Positions 35,232 to 42,610 of a DNA stretch of 64,000 nt are shown piece after piece (position 1 is the stretch's first letter; every line of letters starts with the position of its first letter). Location: assembly GCA_009493725.1 (NCBI GenBank), contig VOGB01000003.1:1-64000 (forward strand). Reading direction: 5' to 3'. The notes beneath the pieces are model-generated. The model was not told the DNA's origin. It did not search any database and worked only from the letters and a program-made list of their open reading frames with translations. The translations under genes were made by a program, and so were the position numbers. This stretch comes from Pseudoramibacter fermentans (lineage in GTDB: Bacteria > Bacillota > Clostridia > Eubacteriales > Eubacteriaceae).

Positions 35232-35987
35232 TTATTCTGCTGCCTTGGCTTCGTATTTTTCGTAGCCATCCCGATTGATTTCGTCGACCAGTGACGCGTC
35301 GCCGCCGCCGACCACCTGGCCATTCACGAGCACGTGAGTGCGGTCGACCTTTAAGGAGCTCAAAATACCGGTGTTGTGCGTGATAATGAGCAGCGCGCCG
35401 TCTTCCTGTTTCTGGTATTCTTCGACGCCCTTGGAAACCGTGCGGACCGCGTCGACGTCCAGACCGGAGTCCGTTTCGTCGAGGATCGCCAGCTTCGGCT
35501 TGAGCATCAGCAGCTGCAGAATTTCAGCCTTTTTCTTTTCGCCGCCGGAAAAGCCGACGTTCAGATCGCGGTCGACGTAGCTCGGATCCATGTCGAGAAT
35601 TTCGCATTCCTTTTCGAGCTGCTTTCTGAAGTTCCAGAGGCGGACCCGTTCACCAGTGCGCTGTTCGACGGCGTTGCGGATGAAATTGCCCAGGGTAATG
35701 CCCGGCACTTCCAGCGGGTTCTGGAAGGACAGGAACAGGCCGGCCTTCGCGCGCTGATCCGCCGTCATGTCCAGCAGATCGCTGCCGTCGAACAGGACGC
35801 TGCCGCCTGTGACGTCGTAGCGCGGGTTGCCCATCAGGGCGTAACCCAGTGTCGATTTCCCTGCACCGTTCGGCCCCATCAACACGTGGGTTTCACCGGT
35901 CGCGATATCCAAATCGACCTGGTGCAGAATTTCTTTATCTTCAACATTAACTGTCAGTTGACGAACTTTAAGTAATGAATTTGCCAT
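35232..35987 (-). CDS. sufC: Fe-S cluster assembly ATPase SufC
   Basis: Soluble ABC-type ATPase that energises the SufBCD complex. The 251-residue protein has Walker A GPNGAGKST (about residue 38), the signature NVGFSGGEKKKAEILQ (about 143, SufC-type) and Walker B LAILDETDSGLDVDA (about 168). It heads the sufCBDSU operon, downstream of a strong promoter with a candidate operator. Confidence 0.97.
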   Translation of the reverse strand: MANSLLKVRQLTVNVEDKEILHQVDLDIATGETHVLMGPNGAGKSTLGYALMGNPRYDVTGGSVLFDGSDLLDMTADQRAKAGLFLSFQNPLEVPGITLGNFIRNAVEQRTGERVRLWNFRKQLEKECEILDMDPSYVDRDLNVGFSGGEKKKAEILQLLMLKPKLAILDETDSGLDVDAVRTVSKGVEEYQKQEDGALLIITHNTGILSSLKVDRTHVLVNGQVVGGGDASLVDEINRDGYEKYEAKAAE

Positions 35988-36010
35988 GATAATTTACCTC
36001 CAACTTAATA

Positions 36011-36029
36011 TCCAAGTGATTTACTCGGA
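36011..36029. promoter_or_regulatory. Candidate operator of the suf operon
   Basis: Imperfect palindrome TCCAAGT-5-ACTCGGA lying between the suf -10 element and the sufC start, about +5 to +23. The arrangement resembles Rrf2-family (IscR-like) operators, but half-site sequence differs from the E. coli type 1 consensus. Confidence 0.45.
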
Positions 36030-36040
36030 ATACAATCGTA

Positions 36041-36069
36041 AGTATATTACTTTTTATTCAGCCCGTCAA
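36041..36069 (-). promoter_or_regulatory. suf operon promoter
   Basis: Minus strand: -35 TTGACG (36064-36069), 17-base spacer, -10 TATACT (36041-36046), 54 bases before the sufC ATG. Confidence 0.82.
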
Positions 36070-36117
36070 CTTTTTTCTGATTTTCCTGAAAATTTTCACT
36101 CGATGCGCTGAAAATGC

Positions 36118-36152
36118 AAAAAATCCCCGAACCCAGATGGGTTCAGGGACTC
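36118..36152 (-). terminator. Terminator after the PPK2 gene
   Basis: Stem CCCTGAACCC/GGGTTCGGGG (one G-T pair) with an ATCT-type loop and a T-run on the minus strand, right after the stop at 36157. Confidence 0.85.
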
Positions 36153-36156
36153 GCAT

Positions 36157-37635
36157 TTAAGCCTTCAGCCTGTCTTGCAGCGCCTTAACGATAATCTTCA
36201 GCGCCTTAACGCGGGCGTATTTTTTATCACAGGACTCGAGAATGTGCCAGGGCGCAAAGGCCGTGCTGGTCTTTTCGATCATTTCGTCGACGGCAGTTTC
36301 GTACTGCGGCCACTTGTCTCGGTTGCGCCAGTCTTCGTCGGTGATTTTCCACTGCTTGTCCGGCGTCGCCTCCCGCTCCTTGAAGCGGGCCAGCTGCGTA
36401 TCAGGATCAATCTGCAGCCAGAACTTGATGATCACGGCGCCCCATTGATTCAGGCTGTACTCGAATTCGTTGATTTCGTTGTAGGCCCGCTGCCAGTCGT
36501 TTTCCGAGCAGAAGCCCTCCAGCCGTTCGACCATCACCCGGCCGTACCACGTCCGGTCGAAAATCGCAAAATCGCCGGCCTTCGGCAGCTTTTCCACAAA
36601 GCGCCAGAGGTAATGCCGGTTCTTTTCGTGGGGCTCCGGCGACGCGATCGGGTGCACGGTGTAGCCCCTCGGGTCCAGCGCCTCGGTCACCCTTTTGATG
36701 TTGCCGCCTTTCCCCGCTGCGTCCCAGCCCTCGTAGCCGATGATCACCGGAATCTTTTTGCGGTGCATCCGGTTCTGCAGATCGCTTAATTCCCGCTGAT
36801 ACTTTTTGAGCAGCTTGCGGTATTCCGATGCTTCCAGCGTCTTATCCGCTAAATCTACGTCGGCCAGCTTCGGCATCGGCGTCAGCGCGAAGCGGTTCTG
36901 CAGAATCGGCACGGCTGTCCCTTTGTTTTGAAGGGCCGTGTCGATCCCCTGGGTGATAAACCGAAGGACCTGCAGCTCCGTCCATTTCTCGTCTTCCCCG
37001 GCGTCGACGATGACCCACGGTGCGTAGGACTGATTCGTCCGGCTCAAATAATTGTCGTACAGCCTTTCAAATTCACGGTAATGCTTGTTTTCGTCCAAAT
37101 CATCCCGGTCCACCCGCCATTTGGTATTCTTGTCAGCCTCTAAGCGTTTAATGCGCTTTTTCTGTTCCTTCCGCCCGAGCTGGAAAAAGAACTTGAGGAT
37201 CAAGGTGCCGTTGTCGTGGAGCGAGCGCTCCATCGTGTTGATTTCGTCGATGGTCTGCTGAAAGGCCGCGCTGTCCAGACGGCCGCTGAAGGCGCCGTCG
37301 GTCACTTCCTCCATCATGTAGGGCACGAAAAACGTGAATTTGCCGTTTTCCGGAATGTCCAGCAGGTAGCGGCGGATAAAGGGGTAGGCCTTTTCCTCCT
37401 TCGTGGGCTTGTCAAAGGACTTCACCTTAAAAAACCGCGGATCGATGTCCTTGATCACCCGGGACAGCACCGTCCCCTTTCCGGCGGCGCCCCACCCTTC
37501 AAAAATCACCATAACCGGCAGCTTGGCCGCCGCGATGCGCAGCTGGTCCTTGCCCAGGCGTTTTTCCAGTGCCTTGCGTTCGGCGTTTAGGCTTTCATCG
37601 TCCGGACGGTGCGCCGGTACAAATTCCTTTAACAC
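36157..37635 (-). CDS. pap: Polyphosphate:AMP phosphotransferase (double PPK2 domain)
   Basis: Two-domain PPK2-family enzyme, 492 residues. Each half has the PPK2 Walker A-like motif: EGWGAAGKGTVL (about residue 46) and EGWDAAGKGGNI (about 304), with a following FDRTWYGRV in the second half (about 369). The fused two-domain form is known to phosphorylate AMP to ADP using polyphosphate, with the C-terminal half catalytic. Consistent with that, the first half has FFVPYMMEE in place of the FDRSWY-type motif. The start is a GTG at 37635 behind GGGAGGG. It is monocistronic between two terminators. Confidence 0.9.
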   Translation of the reverse strand: MLKEFVPAHRPDDESLNAERKALEKRLGKDQLRIAAAKLPVMVIFEGWGAAGKGTVLSRVIKDIDPRFFKVKSFDKPTKEEKAYPFIRRYLLDIPENGKFTFFVPYMMEEVTDGAFSGRLDSAAFQQTIDEINTMERSLHDNGTLILKFFFQLGRKEQKKRIKRLEADKNTKWRVDRDDLDENKHYREFERLYDNYLSRTNQSYAPWVIVDAGEDEKWTELQVLRFITQGIDTALQNKGTAVPILQNRFALTPMPKLADVDLADKTLEASEYRKLLKKYQRELSDLQNRMHRKKIPVIIGYEGWDAAGKGGNIKRVTEALDPRGYTVHPIASPEPHEKNRHYLWRFVEKLPKAGDFAIFDRTWYGRVMVERLEGFCSENDWQRAYNEINEFEYSLNQWGAVIIKFWLQIDPDTQLARFKEREATPDKQWKITDEDWRNRDKWPQYETAVDEMIEKTSTAFAPWHILESCDKKYARVKALKIIVKALQDRLKA

Positions 37636-37745
37636 AATGATCCCTCCCTTATTCTTAGATGGTTTAAGTGTATCACGGCGCCTTTAATCCTAAATAAAAG
37701 CAAAGCTGAATCCGATAACCATCACGTTAAGCTTTCGGCACAAAA

Positions 37746-37786
37746 AAAGAATCACAGAGGCATCTGCATATCTCTGTGATTCTTTA
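37746..37786 (-). terminator. Terminator after metG
   Basis: AAAGAATCACAGA/TCTGTGATTCTTT stem, 13 perfect pairs, 14-base loop, and T/A-runs on both sides, 31 bases after the metG stop. Confidence 0.88.
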
Positions 37787-37817
37787 TTTATTTACGCTTT
37801 ATTTTATTATTTTACCA

Positions 37818-39779
37818 TCAGCCAACTTCTGACCCGGCCGGCATATCGCCGTCCACCGTCAGCACACGGAGTGCCCCGTCCTTTTCAGCGGAGAGAATCA
37901 TCCCGTTAGAGTCGACCCCTCTGAGCTTGATGGGCTTCAAGTTCGTGCAGGCGATGACCTTTTTGCCGACCAGCTCTTCCGGCTTGTACCATTTGGCGAT
38001 GCCGGAAACGATCTGGCGTTTTTCGTCGCCAAAGTCCAGCTGGAACACCAAAAGTTTGTCCGCGTCCGGATGCTTTTCGCAGGATAAAACTTCTGCGACG
38101 CGCATTTTGACCTTGCCGAAATCGTCGATCGTGATGACCCCCGGCGTCTGCGGTTCAGCTTTTTGTTTCGCCTTTTTCGCTTTCTGTGCCTTGGCCTTCT
38201 GAGCCTTTTCCTTTTCGGCCCGTTCCTTTTCGTACTGTTTCACGTCAATTCTCGGGTACAGCGGCGCGCATTTCTTCACTTGCGTCCCGGCCGGATACTG
38301 GCCAAAGGTCTGGATGCTGTCCCAGGTTTGAAGGTCTGGCGTGAGGTTCAAAATCGCGCTCATCTTTTCCGCCGTTTCCGGGATGGCCGGCGCAATCAGC
38401 ACCGACACGATGCGCAGGGTTTCCGTCAAGTTGTACAGCACAGCCGCGAGGCGGTCCTTCTGGCTGTCGTCCTTGCCGAGCACCCAGGGTTCGGTTTCGT
38501 CGATGTATTTATTGGCGCGGCCGATGAGCTTCCAAATCGCCTGAAGGGCGCGGCTGAAGTCCAGCTTGTCCATATATGCGGCGTATTCGTCGATGGCGTC
38601 CTTCGCGGTCTGCTTCAGATCGTCGTCGTGATCGCCGGCCAGCTGAGTTTCCGGAATCACGCCGCCGAAATACTTCACGGTCATCGCAATGGTTCGGGAC
38701 AACAGGTTGCCCAGGTCGTTGGCCAAATCGGAATTGATATTGGCGACCAGCAGGTCTTCGTTGTAAACCCCGTCGGAGCCGTACTTCATTTCCTTGAGCA
38801 CGTGATAGCGCAGCGGATCGACCCCGTATTTTTCCGCGAGCTCAACCGGATCGACGACGTTGCCCACGGATTTGGACATCTTGCCGCCCTTGAGCAGAAT
38901 CCAGCCGTGGCCGTAAACGGTCTTCGGCAGCGGCAGATCCAGCGCCATCAGCATGATCGGCCAGTAAATCGTATGGAAACGGATGATGTCCTTCCCGACC
39001 AGGTGGAGGTCCGCCGGCCAGTACTTGTCCATCAGCTGCGGCTTGTCGTTTAAGTAGCCCAGCGCCGTGATGTAGTTGCTCAGCGCGTCGATCCAGACGT
39101 AAACGACGTGTCCCGGATCGAAATCCACCGGAATCCCCCAGTTGAAAGAGGTCCGGCTGACGCACAGATCCTGCAGTCCCGGCTTGATGAAGTTGTTGAT
39201 CATTTCGTTCTTCCGGGATTCAGGCTGAATGAAGCCCGGATGATCTTCGATGTACTGAAGCAGCCGATCCGCGTATTTGCTCATTTTGAAGAAATAGGCT
39301 TCTTCGTGAGCCTTTTCGACTGGACGGCCGCAGTCCGGGCATTTCCCGTCTACCAGCTGGGTTTCCGTCCAGAAGGATTCGCACGGCGTGCAGTACCAGC
39401 CTTCATAGGTGCCTTTGTAGATGTCACCCTGTTCGTAGAAGCGCTTGAAGATTTTCTGCACGCTCTTGACGTGTTCTTCGTCGGTGGTGCGGATGAACTG
39501 GGAATAGTTGATGTTCATCAGCTTCCACAAATCCTTAATCTTCGCAACCGTTTTGTCGACGTAGGCCTTCGGCGTCACGCCGGCAGCTTCCGCGAGCTTC
39601 TGAATCTTCTGTCCGTGTTCGTCGGTCCCGGTCAGCATGTACGCGTCGTAGCCCTGCTGCTTTTTGAAGCGGGTCAGCGTATCCGCTGCGACGGTCGTAT
39701 AGGTGTGCCCGATGTGCAGATCACCGCTCGGGTAATAAATCGGTGTCGTCACGTAAAAGGTTTTTTTCGATTCTGGCAT
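37818..39779 (-). CDS. metG: Methionyl-tRNA synthetase with C-terminal tRNA-binding domain
   Basis: Class I synthetase charging tRNA-Met. The 653-residue protein has the HIGH-type motif PSGDLHIGHTYT (about residues 17-28), a CP zinc region (CTPCESF...CPDCGRP, about 127-150), KMSKSVGN (about 300) and an appended C-terminal OB-fold (EMAP-II/Trbp111-like, about 555-653). A Lys/Ala-rich linker (about 520-545) joins the two. A GAGAGGA site precedes the ATG and a hairpin sits in the short leader. Confidence 0.96.
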   Translation of the reverse strand: MPESKKTFYVTTPIYYPSGDLHIGHTYTTVAADTLTRFKKQQGYDAYMLTGTDEHGQKIQKLAEAAGVTPKAYVDKTVAKIKDLWKLMNINYSQFIRTTDEEHVKSVQKIFKRFYEQGDIYKGTYEGWYCTPCESFWTETQLVDGKCPDCGRPVEKAHEEAYFFKMSKYADRLLQYIEDHPGFIQPESRKNEMINNFIKPGLQDLCVSRTSFNWGIPVDFDPGHVVYVWIDALSNYITALGYLNDKPQLMDKYWPADLHLVGKDIIRFHTIYWPIMLMALDLPLPKTVYGHGWILLKGGKMSKSVGNVVDPVELAEKYGVDPLRYHVLKEMKYGSDGVYNEDLLVANINSDLANDLGNLLSRTIAMTVKYFGGVIPETQLAGDHDDDLKQTAKDAIDEYAAYMDKLDFSRALQAIWKLIGRANKYIDETEPWVLGKDDSQKDRLAAVLYNLTETLRIVSVLIAPAIPETAEKMSAILNLTPDLQTWDSIQTFGQYPAGTQVKKCAPLYPRIDVKQYEKERAEKEKAQKAKAQKAKKAKQKAEPQTPGVITIDDFGKVKMRVAEVLSCEKHPDADKLLVFQLDFGDEKRQIVSGIAKWYKPEELVGKKVIACTNLKPIKLRGVDSNGMILSAEKDGALRVLTVDGDMPAGSEVG

Positions 39780-39799
39780 AAAATCATTCCTCTCTGATC

Positions 39800-39820
39800 A
39801 AAAGCGGAGTCCGCTTTTGT
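39800..39820 (-). promoter_or_regulatory. Hairpin in the metG leader
   Basis: Perfect CAAAAGCGGA/TCCGCTTTTG inverted repeat directly before the metG ribosome binding site and after its promoter. It could influence translation initiation; it is not a T-box. Confidence 0.5.
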
Positions 39821-39843
39821 TTCCTGATATCGTTTCTGATTCT

Positions 39844-39872
39844 ATTATAATTTATCCCATTTAAATGTTCAA
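39844..39872 (-). promoter_or_regulatory. metG promoter
   Basis: Minus strand: -35 TTGAAC (39867-39872), 17-base spacer, perfect -10 TATAAT (39844-39849), located just after the rsmI stop. Confidence 0.82.
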
Positions 39873-39882
39873 TAGGCCGGCG

Positions 39883-40737
39883 TCACGACGGCGAATCGCC
39901 GTCGATTTTGACCATTTTGTAGACCTCCCGCTTCGAGATGCCCCGGTCCTTCGCGACAGCCTTCATCGCGTCCTTTTCCCGCATGCCTTGATTTAAGTAA
40001 TGGGCCATGTGTTCGGCAATCGGCCCTTCCGACAGGCGGGCTGCGGCGTCATCCGCCACCATTGCCGATTCGCCGGCCCCGTCAATGACCAGGACGAATT
40101 CCCCTTTCGGCGGGTGTTCGGTGAAATAATCGAGCTGTCCCGCCACCGTGTCCCGCCTGGTCTGTTCGTAGCGCTTCGTTATTTCCCGGGAAATACTCAT
40201 TTCCCGATCAGGAAATTGCGCCGCCATTTTGGACAGGGTTTTCAGCAGGCGATGGGGCGTTTCGTAAATCACGACCGGCCACGGCGATTTTTCAATCGCC
40301 GTCAAGCCTTCTTGAATCGACTGATTCGATTTTCCCAGAAAACCGTAAAACACGAAATGCTGGCAGTTGATGCCCGATAGCGCGACAGCCGTCACCGACG
40401 CCGTCGGTCCGGGCACCGCGGTCACCGGGATGCCCGCGTCCTGACAGGCGCGGATCAAAATCCGCCCCGGGTCTGAGAGCACGGGCATCCCCGCGTCGGA
40501 GACCAGGGCGATGTGGGCACCGGCCTGCATTTTCTCGACGAGCTCCCCGGTCACAGCCTTTTCGTTGAATTTATGGTAAGCCGTCATCGGCGTGTGAATA
40601 TCAAAATGGTTGAGAAGCTTGAGCGTGTTGCGGGTGTCCTCCGCCGCGATCAGATCCGCTTCCTCGAGGGTCCTCACGCCCCGAACGGAAAAATCCTCGA
40701 GATTGCCGATCGGTGTTCCAACGATTGACAGTGGCAT
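39883..40737 (-). CDS. rsmI: 16S rRNA (cytidine(1402)-2'-O)-methyltransferase
   Basis: Tetrapyrrole-methylase-fold enzyme methylating C1402 of 16S rRNA. The 284-residue protein has the family motifs VGTPIGNLEDF (residues ~4-14), AAEDTRNT (about 30), SDAGMPVLSDPG (about 78) and AVPGPTASVTA (about 104). The ATG at 40737 follows AAAGGAG; an upstream start at 40758 precedes that site. The coding region contains a perfect Noc-binding palindrome at 40181-40194. Confidence 0.95.
   Translation of the reverse strand: MPLSIVGTPIGNLEDFSVRGVRTLEEADLIAAEDTRNTLKLLNHFDIHTPMTAYHKFNEKAVTGELVEKMQAGAHIALVSDAGMPVLSDPGRILIRACQDAGIPVTAVPGPTASVTAVALSGINCQHFVFYGFLGKSNQSIQEGLTAIEKSPWPVVIYETPHRLLKTLSKMAAQFPDREMSISREITKRYEQTRRDTVAGQLDYFTEHPPKGEFVLVIDGAGESAMVADDAAARLSEGPIAEHMAHYLNQGMREKDAMKAVAKDRGISKREVYKMVKIDGDSPS
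40181..40194. promoter_or_regulatory. Noc-binding site-like palindrome inside rsmI
   Basis: ATTTCCCGGGAAAT, a perfect 14-base palindrome identical to the Bacillus subtilis Noc-binding consensus. A noc gene is present at 51046-51888. Confidence 0.7.
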
Positions 40738-40772
40738 GTGCGCTCCTTTTCGAATCAAAATTATAAGCCGTT

Positions 40773-42149
40773 TTAAAACGGCACGTTCGCCGCAGCGGGC
40801 GCCGGCTCATCCGGGTACTGCTTGTCGTCCGCCCAATCCATGAAGCGGGTGTATTCCGGACGCCAGGTCAGGTTGATGCGGCCGGTCGGGCCGTTACGCT
40901 GTTTGGCGACGTCCAGCTCGGCCATGTACGGGTTGCCGTTTTCCTTGTCGTAATAGTATTCGCGGTACAAAAAAAGAACGACGTCGGCGTCCTGTTCGAT
41001 GGAACCGGATTCTCTCAGGTCCGCAAGCAGCGGATGGTGGTCCGGTCTTCCGTCCGGCGCACGGCTCAGCTGCGACAGGCAGATGATTGGGCAGTCCAGT
41101 TCTCTGGCCAGCGCCTTAAGCCCACGGGAGATTTCCGACACTTCGTTCTGTCTGTTTTCCGAACGGCCGCGGCCGCTCATCAGCTGCAGGTAGTCGATGA
41201 CCACCAGGTCGAGCCCCTTTTCGGCCTTCATCCGCCGGGTCTTGGCTCGAATATCGGCCAAGGTCTGGCCGCCGGTGTCGTCGATCCAGATTTTCGTGCC
41301 GTAGAGCCGCGCCGAGGCGTCGCCGAGGATCTGCCATTCCTCGTCGCTCAGCGTCCCCTTGCGGACCTTGGACAGGTCGATGAGCCCTTCGGAACACAGC
41401 ATACGCTGGAGCAGCTGCGTCCGGGACATTTCGAGACTGAAAATGGCGACCGTCGCGTTTTCGTGAATCGCCGCGTACTGGGCGAGGTTCAGCGCGAAGG
41501 CGGTCTTCCCCATGGACGGACGCGCCGCGACGTAAATCAAGTCCGAATTCTGAAGACCGGAGGTCTTGAAGTCCAGCTCGGAGAATCCGGTGGCCAGCCC
41601 CGTCAGCTCGCCCTCAGCCTCGCGGACCTTTTCGATGTGATCCAGCGTTTCGTTGACGACATCCTGCACGCTCGTGAAATCGCCGGTGATCTGTCCTTCC
41701 GCGACCTTGAAGATTTTCTCTTCGGCTTTTTCGACCACGTCCGACACGTTTTCGAACTCGCCGTAGCAGTCGTCGATGATGCTCGACGACGCCTCGACGA
41801 GACGGCGGATCAATGCCTGATCCTGAACGATGATGCAGTAATGCTCGAAGTTGGCAAACATCGGCATCGCATTTTGAAGCTCGGCCAGATAAACCGGGCC
41901 GCCGATCTTTTCCATCAGATTCAGATTGGCCAGGCGCTCGGTCAGCGTGACCAAATCGATCGGGATGCCTTCCTCCCGCATTTTCAGCATGTTTTCGTAG
42001 ATCAGCCGGTTTCGGGCTGAAAAGAAGTCCTCGGGCCGAAGGTGTTCCTCGGCCGTCATCAGCTGTTCGGAATTGACGATGAGCCCGCCCAGAACAGAGG
42101 CCTCCGCCTCCAGGTTGTGGGGCAGCTCTTTAGGTTTTACAGCAGGCAT
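40773..42149 (-). CDS. dnaB: Replicative DNA helicase DnaB
   Basis: Hexameric helicase that unwinds DNA ahead of the fork (DnaC in Bacillus). The 458-residue protein has the N-terminal collar domain (about 1-150) and a RecA-like C-terminal ATPase: Walker A ARPSMGKTAF (about 208), Walker B LDLVVIDYLQL (about 313) and GSIEQDADVV (about 384). The ATG at 42149 has no clear ribosome site (GCGCCCCTAATGCA precedes it), so translation may depend on coupling to rplI, whose stop is 14 bases upstream. Confidence 0.95.
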   Translation of the reverse strand: MPAVKPKELPHNLEAEASVLGGLIVNSEQLMTAEEHLRPEDFFSARNRLIYENMLKMREEGIPIDLVTLTERLANLNLMEKIGGPVYLAELQNAMPMFANFEHYCIIVQDQALIRRLVEASSSIIDDCYGEFENVSDVVEKAEEKIFKVAEGQITGDFTSVQDVVNETLDHIEKVREAEGELTGLATGFSELDFKTSGLQNSDLIYVAARPSMGKTAFALNLAQYAAIHENATVAIFSLEMSRTQLLQRMLCSEGLIDLSKVRKGTLSDEEWQILGDASARLYGTKIWIDDTGGQTLADIRAKTRRMKAEKGLDLVVIDYLQLMSGRGRSENRQNEVSEISRGLKALARELDCPIICLSQLSRAPDGRPDHHPLLADLRESGSIEQDADVVLFLYREYYYDKENGNPYMAELDVAKQRNGPTGRINLTWRPEYTRFMDWADDKQYPDEPAPAAANVPF

Positions 42150-42163
42150 TGCATTAGGGGCGC

Positions 42164-42610
42164 TTATTTTTCAGTGACGATGACCGTCAGCTTGCCGATG
42201 ACGCCAGGCGCGGTTTTAATTTTGACCGTGAAATGACCGACGTTGCGGATGGCTTCCGGCATGTCGATTTTGCGCTTATCGACCACGAGGCCGAGGTCAG
42301 CTTCCAGGTGTTCGGCGATATTTTTATTGGTCACAGAGCCGAACAGCACGCCGTCATCCGCAGCCCGTTCCTTGATCACCAACTGGGATTCGTCCAGCTT
42401 CTTTGCGAGATCAATGGCCGCCTGACGCGCTTCTTCGCGCTGTTTGGCCAGTTCAGCCTGGTGAGCCTTGGCCTTTTCGATGTTTTCCTTTGTGCCCTTA
42501 ACGGCCAGTCCCTTTTTGATCAGAAAATTGTTGCCGTAGCCGCTCTTGACATTGACGACTTCGCCTTCTTTACCCACATTTGCTACATCTTTTAATAATA
42601 CTACTTTCAT
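42164..42610 (-). CDS. rplI: 50S ribosomal protein L9
   Basis: Ribosomal protein L9, 148 residues, with the N-terminal RNA-binding domain (MKVVLLKDVANVGKEGEVV...GYGNNFLIKKGLA), a long connecting helix and the C-terminal domain. The ATG overlaps the gdpP stop by four bases. yybS-gdpP-rplI-dnaB is the standard Firmicute order. Confidence 0.96.
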   Translation of the reverse strand: MKVVLLKDVANVGKEGEVVNVKSGYGNNFLIKKGLAVKGTKENIEKAKAHQAELAKQREEARQAAIDLAKKLDESQLVIKERAADDGVLFGSVTNKNIAEHLEADLGLVVDKRKIDMPEAIRNVGHFTVKIKTAPGVIGKLTVIVTEK

